Source: Desulfoferula mesophila (GTDB lineage: Bacteria; Desulfobacterota; Desulfarculia; Desulfarculales; Desulfarculaceae). Taken from it: a DNA stretch of 64,000 nucleotides. The position numbers and the translations under genes are program-made. Position 1 is the first letter of the stretch; each line of letters begins with the position of its first letter. Of the stretch, positions 24,530 to 32,254 are shown in pieces. The stretch lies in assembly GCF_037076455.1 (NCBI RefSeq), contig NZ_AP028679.1:1751501-1815500 (forward strand). Reading direction: 5' to 3'. The notes below the pieces were generated by a model, which was not told where the DNA came from, did no database searches, and saw only the letters and a list, made by a program, of their open reading frames with translations.

Positions 24530-25732
24530 TTGAGCGACCAAGGTGGCCTGACCATAAGCCGACCCCTGCGCGTGCCCGATCCGGTGCGACTGGCCCGCTA
24601 CGGCCGAGCGCCGGAGCTGGGGCCAACCATCCTGTTTTTCAGTGGCGGCACCGGACCCGGCCCCCTGTGCCGGGAGCTGATCCAATACACCCACAACTCC
24701 ATCCACCTCATCACCCCCTTTGACTCCGGCGGCTCGTCGGCGGTTTTGCGCCGGGCCTTTGCCATGCCCGCGGTGGGCGACCTGCGCAACCGCATGATGG
24801 CCCTGGCCGACATGAGCGTGCGGGGCAACGCCGAGGTGCGCCGCCTTTTCTCCTATCGCCTGCCCCCGGAGGCCGACGCCCGGGAGCTGCGGCAGCGCCT
24901 GGAGGACATGGTGGAGGGCGACGACCCCTTGGTGGCCGCGGTTCCCGACCCCCTGCGCAAGATCATCCGCAACCACCTGGGCTATTTCCTGGCCGAGATG
25001 CCGGATCACTTCGACCTGGCCGGGGCCAGCATCGGCAACCTGGTCTTGGTGGGGGGCTATCTCAACAACGGCCGCCATCTGGACCCGGTGGTTTTTCTGT
25101 TCACCAAGCTGGCCGAGGTGCGCGGGGTGGTGCGCCCGGTGGTCAACCAGGATCTGCACCTGTCCGCCCGCCTGGCCGACGGCCGCCTGATCCTGGGGCA
25201 GCACCGCCTGACCGGCAAGAACGAGCCGCCCTTGTCCTCGCCCATCGTAAAGCTGGGCCTGAATCAGGGCCTGGACCAGGAGCGCCCGGCATCGGCGGCG
25301 ATCAGGCCCAAGGTGGCCCGCCTCGTCGCCACGGCGGAGCTGATCTGCTATCCGGTGGGCAGCTTTTACAGCAGCCTGTTGGCCAGCCTGTTGCCCTCGG
25401 GAATAGGGGAGGCGGTGGCCGCCAATCCCTGTCCCAAGGTGTTCGTGCCCAATACCGCGCCGGATAGCGAGGCGCTCACGGGGGGGGTGGCCCAGCGCGT
25501 GGCCGAGCTGCTTGGCGCTCTGGGCGCCCAGGAGGGGGCCCGGCGCGACGGGGGACGAGTCTTGGATTACGTGCTTTTGGACCGGCAGTGGCAAGGCTAT
25601 CCCGGAGGATGGGATCGCCGGTCCCTGGAAGATATGGGCCTGGGGGTCATCGAGACCGAACTAGTCACGCCAGACAGCGCCCCCCTGACCGATGGGCGCC
25701 TTTTGGCCGAAGCCCTGCTCTCTTTGGTTTGA
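24530..25732 (+). CDS. CofD-like protein, GAK system type
   Basis: A 400-residue protein of the CofD/YvcK superfamily. The N-terminal nucleotide or phosphate site FFSGGTGPGPLCREL and the following PFDSGGSSAVLRRAF and VGDLRNRMMALAD are close to the family's GGGTG, DDGGSSG and GDLRN motifs; GNLVLVGGYLNNG is also typical. CofD is a 2-phospho-lactate transferase of coenzyme F420 synthesis, while YvcK binds UDP-GlcNAc. Neither role is supported here, since no F420 genes are present. Translation probably starts at TTG 24530, two bases after the previous stop, with CAGGAG as ribosome site; no ATG fits the conserved N terminus. Confidence 0.85.
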   Translation: MSDQGGLTISRPLRVPDPVRLARYGRAPELGPTILFFSGGTGPGPLCRELIQYTHNSIHLITPFDSGGSSAVLRRAFAMPAVGDLRNRMMALADMSVRGNAEVRRLFSYRLPPEADARELRQRLEDMVEGDDPLVAAVPDPLRKIIRNHLGYFLAEMPDHFDLAGASIGNLVLVGGYLNNGRHLDPVVFLFTKLAEVRGVVRPVVNQDLHLSARLADGRLILGQHRLTGKNEPPLSSPIVKLGLNQGLDQERPASAAIRPKVARLVATAELICYPVGSFYSSLLASLLPSGIGEAVAANPCPKVFVPNTAPDSEALTGGVAQRVAELLGALGAQEGARRDGGRVLDYVLLDRQWQGYPGGWDRRSLEDMGLGVIETELVTPDSAPLTDGRLLAEALLSLV

Positions 25733-25772
25733 GGCCAGGGAGGCGACGGTAGTCTATTACCTGGAGAAACGT

Positions 25773-26393
25773 ATGAACACTCCCAAGAAGGATAAAGTGA
25801 AGCACCGCTTTTCGCCCGCCGAGGCGGCGGACTATCTGCGCCAACTGGCCGACGCCTTGGAGCAGGGGCACATCGCCCTGCGCTCCGACGAGCTGGACCT
25901 GGAGGGCGAGGTAAAGGTCAAAGAGGAGCTCAAGACCAAGTCCGACAAGACCACCTTGAAGATAAACCTCAAGCTGGTTTCTCCCATACCCATTCCCTCG
26001 CCGGAAGAGGCCGCGGCCGGGGAGGCCGGCGAGCCGGAGCAGGACGGGGGGTTCGTGGAGATAACTGCCGGTGAGGAGGAGCCCGCCGAGAGCGAGGGCA
26101 AGGCTTCCTACAAAAAGGTGAAAAAGGCCCTGGGCAAAAGCTTCAGCGCGGTGCGGGAGGCCCGCAAGCAGGGGGGCATGCCCGAGGCTGAGCAAGTCGC
26201 GGCCTTTCTGGCCGATGCCCGGGCCCTGTGCACCTTTGACAAGGCCAAGTACGGCAGCGAGAACTACCCCCGCTTTTTGGCCGCCCTGGAGCGCCTGGAA
26301 GCGGCCATGGCCGCCGGCGAGGCCCAGGCCCTGGACGAGGCTCTGGCCGAAGTGGCTCAGTGCAAAAGCGACTGTCACGGCAAGTTCAAATAG
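25773..26393 (+). CDS. XXXCH domain protein, last gene of GAK cluster
   Basis: This 206-residue protein ends in CKSDCHGKFK, the short C-terminal CH motif that names the XXXCH family. Residues about 12-65 resemble an amphi-Trp domain (YLRQLADALEQGHIALRS, then strands ending in KINLKLV). A Glu/Gly/Pro-rich linker separates this from the helical C-terminal part. A small protein with a conserved C-terminal Cys-His next to a ligase and two kinases looks more like a substrate or carrier than an enzyme; that is inference. ATG 25773 follows the ribosome site CTGGAGAAAC. A strong terminator 26 bases after the stop ends the operon. Confidence 0.82.
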   Translation: MNTPKKDKVKHRFSPAEAADYLRQLADALEQGHIALRSDELDLEGEVKVKEELKTKSDKTTLKINLKLVSPIPIPSPEEAAAGEAGEPEQDGGFVEITAGEEEPAESEGKASYKKVKKALGKSFSAVREARKQGGMPEAEQVAAFLADARALCTFDKAKYGSENYPRFLAALERLEAAMAAGEAQALDEALAEVAQCKSDCHGKFK

Positions 26394-26418
26394 ATACGCA
26401 TCCAGCCAAATCGCCCCT

Positions 26419-26445
26419 GGCCGCCCTCTGGGGCGGCCTTTTTTT
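26419..26445 (+). terminator. rho-independent terminator of the GAK operon
   Basis: GGCCGCCC at 26419-26426 pairs perfectly with GGGCGGCC at 26431-26438, loop TCTG, followed by seven T. It separates the GAK genes from the GntR regulator gene. Confidence 0.93.
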
Positions 26446-26576
26446 GCGCTCCGGCGGCCACTTTAATCTAACTGGCCAGGATAAAACCGATATCGCTGAA
26501 TTTTTATTGGGTGGGGTTTTTAAAATCATTGAGGATTTTGCTTGAAATGGCTGCCTTGAAGTGATAATCATGCTGC

Positions 26577-27296
26577 ATGGAAAGCATGTTGTCAGACAAA
26601 TATGAGTTGAAGCAGCCTTTGCGTCTTCCCGACCAGGTGGCCGCCATACTCGTGGGGGAGTTGGAAAACGGCACGCTCAAGCCGGGCGAGATGCTGCCTC
26701 CCGAGATGGAACTGGCCGCCCGCTTCGGCGTGAGCCGGGCGGTGATCCGCGAGGCGCTTTCCCAGCTCAAGGCCGAAGGGCTTTTGGAATCTCAACAGGG
26801 GCGCGGGGTCATGGTGGTGGGACGCGCCGGACGCCGTTACTTCCGCCTGGAGGATCCCGAGAAATCCAACGCTGAATCCCTGACCCACCTGTATGAGCTT
26901 CGGGCCATCCTGGAAGCCGAGGCCGCGGCCTTGGCCGCCGCTCGGGCCCATACGCGCGATATCGCCCGCTTGGGTGAGTGCGTGGTGGCCATGGCCCACG
27001 CGGTGGAAGGCGACGCCATAGGGGCCGTGCCCGACCTGGACTTTCATCGCGGCATCGCCGAGGCCAGCGGCAATCAGCACCTGTGCGAACTGATGCAGTT
27101 CTTGAACGACAAGCTGCTGGTGCTCATCCAAGGGGCCAGGGAGCATTCGCGGCAAAACCCCGGCCTGCCCCGGCAGGTGCAAAAGGAACACGAGAGCATC
27201 TACCGGGCCATAGAGGCGCGCGACCCCCAGAAGGCCAGGGAAGAGACCCTGGCCCATCTGCGGATGGCGGCCAAACGCTTGGGGCTGGATATCTAG
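26577..27296 (+). CDS. GntR-family (FadR-type) transcriptional regulator
   Basis: The 239-residue protein has the GntR winged helix (MLPPEMELAARFGVSRAVIR) and a FadR/FCD-type helical effector domain with the metal-binding pattern DLDFHRGIAEASGN, H in KEHESIYRAIEARD and a final AHLRMAAKRLG. FCD proteins respond to small organic acids and usually repress neighbouring genes. It lies 186 bases upstream of the 2-oxoacid oxidoreductase operon and is the likely regulator. Start ATG 26577 or ATG 26586 are both possible. CATGC and GCATG form an inverted repeat (26569-26588) around the start codon. Confidence 0.9.
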   Translation: MESMLSDKYELKQPLRLPDQVAAILVGELENGTLKPGEMLPPEMELAARFGVSRAVIREALSQLKAEGLLESQQGRGVMVVGRAGRRYFRLEDPEKSNAESLTHLYELRAILEAEAAALAAARAHTRDIARLGECVVAMAHAVEGDAIGAVPDLDFHRGIAEASGNQHLCELMQFLNDKLLVLIQGAREHSRQNPGLPRQVQKEHESIYRAIEARDPQKAREETLAHLRMAAKRLGLDI

Positions 27297-27482
27297 GGTG
27301 GACGAGGTCTTCGCCGGCCGCGCGGCCGCCAAGCGGGCTTTAGTCGGGCAGGGGAGCTTTGAGGTTTTTTTGGTCAAGGGGCGCCGGCTGCCCGTCAAGA
27401 CGGTCTAAAATGTTGAGTGGCCGAGGAAAGGCGCGGAGGGCGCCTTTTGATACTTAATCGGATCAAGCACTGGAGTAGTGAC

Positions 27483-27848
27483 ATGATCGCCAACCAGGCG
27501 ACCACGAAACGGGACAAGCCGAAAGGTAAACACAGCTTTTATCCTGCCTGGTGTAAGCGTTGCGGCAATTGCGTGTCCTTTTGTCCCCTGGGCATCCTGG
27601 TCGCGGATGAATGGGGCTATCCCCGTCTGGTGGACCAGGATCGCTGCACGGGATGCGGGCTATGCGAAATGCTTTGCCCCGACTTCGCCATAACCGTGGG
27701 CTATGAAAAACCCGGGGCAATGGACTTGGCCCATCCGGTCGGCGCGGTAAGGCCGCGTGAGGTGAAAAAGGAACAATCCGAGTCCGCCAAGAACACCGGC
27801 ACGATCAGCCCGGAACGTTTGGCCCCGGTGCCGCGGGAGGAAAAATAG
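27483..27848 (+). CDS. korD: 4Fe-4S ferredoxin subunit of 2-oxoacid:ferredoxin oxidoreductase (delta)
   Basis: A 121-residue protein with two classic [4Fe-4S] motifs, CKRCGNCVSFCP and CTGCGLCEMLCP. It passes electrons from the TPP-containing catalytic subunit to soluble ferredoxin. ATG 27483 is preferred because GGAG precedes it and because the alternative upstream frame adds only unconserved residues. The stop lies 2 bases before the alpha subunit gene. The 40-residue tail after the second cluster is charged and poorly conserved. Confidence 0.9.
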   Translation: MIANQATTKRDKPKGKHSFYPAWCKRCGNCVSFCPLGILVADEWGYPRLVDQDRCTGCGLCEMLCPDFAITVGYEKPGAMDLAHPVGAVRPREVKKEQSESAKNTGTISPERLAPVPREEK

Positions 27849-27850
27849 TC

Positions 27851-29032
27851 ATGGCCGCAGAAACCACCAAGCCGTCGCGCAGGCCGGCCAAGTCGGCGCG
27901 CAAGGGTCAATCCCGGCTGCTGCAGGGCAACGAGGCCGCTTCCTTGGGCGCCTTGGCCGCCGGCTGCAACTTTTTCGCGGGCTATCCCATCACCCCGGCC
28001 AGCGAGATCACCGAGTACATGAGCCGGGAGATGCCGGTACGGGGAAATCCCTTCATCCAGATGGAGGACGAGATCGCCTCCATAGGGGCCTGCGTGGGCG
28101 CCTCTCTGGCCGGCCGCAAGGCCATGACCGCCACCAGCGGGCCGGGCTTCTCCCTGATGCAGGAGAACCTGGGCTACGCCATGATCGCCGAAATCCCCTT
28201 GGTGGTGGTCAACGTGATGCGCGGCGGGCCCAGCACCGGCCTGCCCACCAACGTGGCCCAGGGCGACGTGCAGCAGGCCCGCTGGGGCACCCACGGCGAC
28301 CACCCGGCCGTCGTGTTCTGCCCCAGTTCGGTTAGCGAGTGCTTCGAGCTGATGGTAATGGCCTTTAACACGGCCGAGCGCTTCCGCACCCCGGTCATTT
28401 TCCTGGCCGACGAGACGGTGGCCCACTTGCGCGAGAAGGTGGTGCTGCCGGCCGAGGGCGATCTGGAGGTCATCGACCGCCGCCGCCCGGCCGTGCCTCC
28501 GGACTGGTACGTGCCTTATAAAACCGACGGCAGCCTGATTCCGCGCCTGGCCGATCTGGGCGAGGGCTACCGCTACCACGTGACCGGCCTGGTGCATGAC
28601 GAGCGGGGCTTCCCCACCCGCCGGGCCGACGAGGTGGAGCCTTTCTACGCCCGACTCTTCGGCAAGATCAGCCGCCACTTCGACGACCTGATGCTCACCA
28701 AGCAGTATTCCCTGGACGACGCCGAGATCGTGCTGATCTCCTATGGCTGCACGGCCCGCTCCTGCCGGGCGGCGGTGCGCCTGGGCCGGGAACGGGGCAT
28801 CAAGCTGGGCCTGCTGCAGCTGTTGACCCTGTGGCCGTTCCCCCGCCAGGCGGTGGAGGCGGCGCTCACCGGGCGCAAGGCGGCCCTGGTGCCCGAACTC
28901 AACATGGGCCAGATCAGCCGCGAGGTAAAAAGGGTCAACGACGGACGAACCCAGGTGATTCGTCACAGCAAAATGGACGGCACCATGATCACCCCCGAGG
29001 AGATCCTGGGCCGCATGCGGGAGGTGGCCTGA
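27851..29032 (+). CDS. korA: 2-oxoacid:ferredoxin oxidoreductase, alpha subunit
   Basis: This 393-residue protein is the alpha chain of a four-subunit 2-oxoacid:ferredoxin oxidoreductase: LQGNEAASLGALAAGCNFFA, YPITPASEITEYMSRE, MEDEIASIGACVGASLAG and ATSGPGFSLMQENLGYA. The enzyme oxidatively decarboxylates a 2-oxoacid with CoA to acyl-CoA, CO2 and reduced ferredoxin in anaerobes. The gene order D-A-B-C and absence of a fused gamma domain fit the 2-oxoglutarate (Kor) type, but the substrate cannot be fixed from sequence. Its stop overlaps the beta start by one base. Confidence 0.92.
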   Translation: MAAETTKPSRRPAKSARKGQSRLLQGNEAASLGALAAGCNFFAGYPITPASEITEYMSREMPVRGNPFIQMEDEIASIGACVGASLAGRKAMTATSGPGFSLMQENLGYAMIAEIPLVVVNVMRGGPSTGLPTNVAQGDVQQARWGTHGDHPAVVFCPSSVSECFELMVMAFNTAERFRTPVIFLADETVAHLREKVVLPAEGDLEVIDRRRPAVPPDWYVPYKTDGSLIPRLADLGEGYRYHVTGLVHDERGFPTRRADEVEPFYARLFGKISRHFDDLMLTKQYSLDDAEIVLISYGCTARSCRAAVRLGRERGIKLGLLQLLTLWPFPRQAVEAALTGRKAALVPELNMGQISREVKRVNDGRTQVIRHSKMDGTMITPEEILGRMREVA

Positions 29033-29874
29033 TGACGGCGGTGCATCGAAGCGTGGTCTACGATTGGCTGCGTCACGATAAGAAGTTCCCCCACGTATGG
29101 TGCCCCGGCTGCGGGCTGGGCATCCTGTTGGGATCGCTGGTGCGCTCCCTGGCCCAGGGCGGCTACGACAAGAACCAGGTGGTGCTGGTAAGCGGCATCG
29201 GCTGTTCCGGCCGCCTGCCGGTGTACGTGGACGTGGGCAGCGTGCACACCACCCACGGCCGGGCCCTTACCTTTGCCACGGGCATCAAGCTGGCCAAGCC
29301 GGAGCTCAAGGTCATCGTGGTAATGGGCGACGGCGATGCCACGGCCATCGGCGGCAACCATCTTATACACGCGGCGCGGCGCAACCTGGACCTCACGGCC
29401 ATTATCGTCAACAACCTGAACTACGGCATGACCGGCGGCCAATACAGCCCCACCACCCCCCTGGGCGCCAAGGCCACCACCGCCCCTTACGGGCATTCCG
29501 AGCCCAGCTTTGACATCAGCGCCCTCACGGTGACCGCGGGGGCCTCCTTCGTGGCCCGCTCCACGGTGTACCACGTGACCCAGCTGGACCAGATGCTGGG
29601 CCAGGCCATAGCCAAGAAGGGCTTCGGCGTGGTGGAGGTGCTCAGCCCCTGCCACACCAACTACGGGCGGCAAAACCGGCTGGGCAGCCAGGTGGAGATG
29701 ATGAAGGGCTTCAAGAAACAGGCGGTGCGCGCGGACCGCTGGGACAAGGTGAGCCCGGCCGAGCGCGAGGGCCGTTTCCCCATCGGCGTCTTGGCCGACC
29801 ACGGGCGCCCCACTTTCTGGGAGACTTACGAGGGCGCCATCGAACGGGCCCAGGCCATCCGGAAGGAGGGCTAG
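29032..29874 (+). CDS. korB: 2-oxoacid:ferredoxin oxidoreductase, beta subunit (TPP-binding)
   Basis: The 280-residue beta chain holds the thiamine diphosphate site: VMGDGDATAIGGNHLIH with the NN partner in IIVNNLNYGMTGGQ. A CPGCG pair near the N terminus (VWCPGCGLGI) and a later Cys (SPCHTNYG) are the usual cysteine ligands of the single cluster in this subunit. ATG 29032 shares a base with the alpha stop (TGATG), giving tight coupling. Confidence 0.92.
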   Translation: MTAVHRSVVYDWLRHDKKFPHVWCPGCGLGILLGSLVRSLAQGGYDKNQVVLVSGIGCSGRLPVYVDVGSVHTTHGRALTFATGIKLAKPELKVIVVMGDGDATAIGGNHLIHAARRNLDLTAIIVNNLNYGMTGGQYSPTTPLGAKATTAPYGHSEPSFDISALTVTAGASFVARSTVYHVTQLDQMLGQAIAKKGFGVVEVLSPCHTNYGRQNRLGSQVEMMKGFKKQAVRADRWDKVSPAEREGRFPIGVLADHGRPTFWETYEGAIERAQAIRKEG

Positions 29875-29876
29875 CC

Positions 29877-30512
29877 ATGGCGGTAAGCAAGAAGAAAGAC
29901 ACCGGCAAGACCAAGACTCCAGCCCCGGCCATGGAGCGCATGGAGGTGCGTCTGGCGGGCAGCGGCGGGCAGGGGCTCATCCTGGCCGGACTGGTTTTGG
30001 CCGAGGCGGCCGGGCTGCACGATGGCCGTTCCGTGGCCATGGGCCAGAGCTATGGACCGGAGGCCCGGGGAGGAGCGTCCAAGGCCGAGGTCATCGTGGC
30101 CGACCAGGATATCGACTATCCCCTGGCCACCAGGGTGGACATCTTCCTGGCCCTGACCCAGGAAGCGGCGGACACCTACTCTTGGGATCTGGAGCCCGGC
30201 GGCTGGATCGTGGTGGACAGCGATCTGGTGAGCCATCCGCCCTCCAGCCGGGCGGTGGCCCTGCCTTTCACGGCCACGGCCCGCGACAAGCTGGGCAAGC
30301 CCATGGTGGCCAACGTGGTGGCTCTGGGCGCCCTTACCGAGCTCACCGGGGTGGTCAGCCGCAAGGCCCTGGAAAAGGCCCTCTTGGCTAGGGTGCCCAA
30401 GGGCACCGAGGCCCTGAATAAAAAGGCCCTGGCCGCCGGGACCAAAATGGCCAAGGATTGGCAGGCCAAAACCCAGGAGGTTAGCCAGGAGCCCACTTCC
30501 GAGGACGTTTAG
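29877..30512 (+). CDS. korC: 2-oxoacid:ferredoxin oxidoreductase, gamma subunit
   Basis: A 211-residue gamma chain with LAGSGGQGLILAGLVLAEAA at residues about 25-45, then SYGPEARGGASKAEVIV, both typical of the family. It completes the alpha-beta-gamma-delta complex. The first 20 residues (SKKKDTGKTKTPAPA) are a lysine-rich extension not needed for the fold; a later internal ATG would remove it. It is the last gene of the operon. Confidence 0.92.
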   Translation: MAVSKKKDTGKTKTPAPAMERMEVRLAGSGGQGLILAGLVLAEAAGLHDGRSVAMGQSYGPEARGGASKAEVIVADQDIDYPLATRVDIFLALTQEAADTYSWDLEPGGWIVVDSDLVSHPPSSRAVALPFTATARDKLGKPMVANVVALGALTELTGVVSRKALEKALLARVPKGTEALNKKALAAGTKMAKDWQAKTQEVSQEPTSEDV

Positions 30513-30524
30513 GCGCATTCGGGA

Positions 30525-30548
30525 GACTCGCGCGCCGGCGCGCGAGTC
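30525..30548. repeat. perfect 24-bp palindrome
   Basis: GACTCGCGCGCC at 30525-30536 is followed without a gap by its exact inverse complement to 30548. As RNA it would form a very stable hairpin 12 bases after the korC stop. It has no T-run, so it may act with the terminator 19 bases downstream. Confidence 0.85.
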
Positions 30549-30566
30549 AGGTGAATTAGACTCAAG

Positions 30567-30600
30567 CGATGGGAGTCCTATGGGGCTCCCATCGTTGTTT
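30567..30600 (+). terminator. rho-independent terminator after kor operon
   Basis: CGATGGGAG at 30567-30575 pairs perfectly with CTCCCATCG at 30586-30594, followed by TTGTTT. Confidence 0.85.
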
Positions 30601-30753
30601 GCCTTCCCGCGATGGGCGGCTCCAGCCAGGGGCCCGGAAGGGTGGGGTGCCAGCCAGTATTTCCCTTCCTGCGGGTAAAATAAAAAACATAATAATTTCA
30701 GATTATTTTGGCCGCAGATCCCCCGCGTTGACGATTATCGATACATGTCATGC

Positions 30754-30797
30754 TTGACACTGATTTCATTCCCATTTACTATCGATTTAACGCTAAA
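30754..30797 (+). promoter_or_regulatory. sigma-70 promoter with LacI-type operator over the start site
   Basis: TTGACA at 30754-30759, a 17-base spacer and TACTAT at 30777-30782 form a good housekeeping promoter. TTTAACGCTAAA at 30786-30797 covers the predicted transcription start. It is an imperfect palindrome centred on CG, the usual shape of LacI-family operators. A similar element occurs at the next operon (32114-32125). Autorepression of the lacI-type gene is the natural reading. Confidence 0.6.
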
Positions 30798-30888
30798 CTT
30801 GAAGTGGCTGGCAGCTTCCTTGGCATGAAGCCTGGGGGCGTATCGGGGGGATCATGTTAACTTGTAGATTTTACGCCAAAAATAATTA

Positions 30889-31965
30889 ATGAGAAAACAG
30901 GCTACAGTCAAGGATATCGCCAAGGCGGCGGGAGTCTCCGTGACCACGGTTTCCCTGGCCCTGCGGGACAAACAGACCAACCGCATTAGCGCCGCCACTC
31001 GCCAGAAGGTGATGTCTATCGCCAACGAAATGAATTATCACCCAAATTTGGCCGCCCGCGCCCTGGTGAACAAGCAAAGCAACATCCTGGGCCTATTGAT
31101 CAAGACCTTGCTGAACCCCTTTTACTCCGAGCTGGCCCAAGACATCATCGACCGGGCCCAGGAGAGCGGCTACCGGGTCATCACTTGCTCGGTGGAAGAC
31201 GGGGTGGATAAACACCAGGCCGACGTGAGGGAACTGGTTTCTCATGGGGTGGACGGTCTGATTATTTGCGCCGCGCTCCTGGACGACAAGTTCGTCTTTG
31301 AGTTGGTGGAAGGCGGCCTGCCGGTGGCCTTGGCCCTGCGTTACGTAAACGAGGAGCTGGGCTCCCCGTCGGCCGATTTCGTGGGCATCGACAACCCCAG
31401 GGGCGCCTACCTGGCGGTGGAGCATCTGGTCCGGATGGGACACCGCAAGATCGCCCTGCTCATGGGCCCCAAGAACACCTCCACCGGCCAGGATCGTCTG
31501 CAGGGGTCTTTGGTGTGCCTGGAAAACTACGGCATCGAACTTGATCCCCGGCTGGTGGTGGATGGCGATTTCACCCGGCGTTCCGGCTATGAGACCACGC
31601 GGGATCTGCTTGGGCAAGAGGTGGAATTTACGGCCGTTTTCGCCTGCAACGACCACATGGCCCTGGGGGTGCTGGACGCCTTGGGAGAGGCGGGATTAAC
31701 AGTGCCCCAAGACGTGGCCGTGGTGGGCTTCGACGACATCGAAATGGCTGGTTTGCCGGGGGTGGGACTCACTACCGTATCCCAGAAAAAGACGGTCATG
31801 GGCAGGGTGGCGGTCGATATCCTGCTCAGCCGGATCAAGATGGAGTCGATGGAAACCGTGCGGCGGGTGGTCCTGGAGCCCAAGCTCATCATCCGCGACA
31901 CCTGCGGATTCCGGGCCCGGGGAAGCCGTTATGACGCCACCGTATCCTCGCAGGCCAAGACCTGA
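30889..31965 (+). CDS. LacI-family transcriptional regulator
   Basis: The 358-residue protein has the LacI helix-turn-helix (TVKDIAKAAGVSVTTVSLAL), the hinge YHPNLAARALVNKQS, and a periplasmic-binding-protein-like effector domain (ILGLLIKTLLNPFYSELAQD, then FACNDHMALGVLDALGEAG, then VVGFDDIEMAGLPGVGLTTV). It would bind a sugar or related polyol or acid and release the operator. It stands before the SDR-ADH-Liv-AOR block and probably controls it. No clear ribosome site precedes ATG 30889; ATAATTA lies there instead. Confidence 0.93.
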   Translation: MRKQATVKDIAKAAGVSVTTVSLALRDKQTNRISAATRQKVMSIANEMNYHPNLAARALVNKQSNILGLLIKTLLNPFYSELAQDIIDRAQESGYRVITCSVEDGVDKHQADVRELVSHGVDGLIICAALLDDKFVFELVEGGLPVALALRYVNEELGSPSADFVGIDNPRGAYLAVEHLVRMGHRKIALLMGPKNTSTGQDRLQGSLVCLENYGIELDPRLVVDGDFTRRSGYETTRDLLGQEVEFTAVFACNDHMALGVLDALGEAGLTVPQDVAVVGFDDIEMAGLPGVGLTTVSQKKTVMGRVAVDILLSRIKMESMETVRRVVLEPKLIIRDTCGFRARGSRYDATVSSQAKT

Positions 31966-32103
31966 TCTGCCTGCCCCCCAGCTTTGCCATCCGTGTCCGT
32001 AAGGTCGTGACCAGGTTGGGTCCGGTCTGAGTCCCGGCGCGGTGCCGGATCGCCATAAAAGCCTTGGTCAGGCTTTTATGGTTGACAAATACACCATAAA
32101 TTT

Positions 32104-32132
32104 GCGACAAGAGTAAAACGTTAAACTATACA
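32104..32132 (+). promoter_or_regulatory. promoter with second LacI-type operator, upstream of SDR operon
   Basis: GCGACA (32104-32109) and TATACA (32127-32132) are spaced by 17 bases. Between them TAAAACGTTAAA (32114-32125) resembles the element on the lacI promoter: aligned in the right orientation, AGTTTAGCGTTAAA and AGTAAAACGTTAAA agree at 11 of 14 positions. An isolated TTGACA at 32082 has no matching -10. The site would let the LacI-type protein block this operon. Confidence 0.5.
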
Positions 32133-32254
32133 AGGCTACAGCTGTGGTGGTTGCCGGCCGGATAATCCGGCCGATCCGCGGCACCGGTAACCATCCATGC
32201 AGCTACCTTAGACTCGACCTGATGCGACCGGATAGGGGACTGGATCTTTATAAA

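Larger units (their letters stand above)
30513..30888. other. intergenic region with two hairpins and the lacI promoter
   Basis: This 376-base stretch contains no accepted gene. It holds a perfect 24-bp palindrome just after korC, a terminator with T-rich tail, then an AT-rich part with a well-formed promoter and operator-like site in front of the LacI-type gene, each listed separately. A 62-codon frame at 30569-30757 overlaps the terminator and is rejected. Confidence 0.75.

Noticed and set aside
24530-25732. Coenzyme F420 biosynthesis (CofD)
   Set aside because: No other F420 gene is present, and the protein sits with GAK genes; the similarity is at superfamily level only.
32082-32087. TTGACA as the -35 of the SDR operon promoter
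   Set aside because: No acceptable -10 sequence lies 16-18 bases downstream; the GCGACA/TATACA pair at 32104-32132 fits better.
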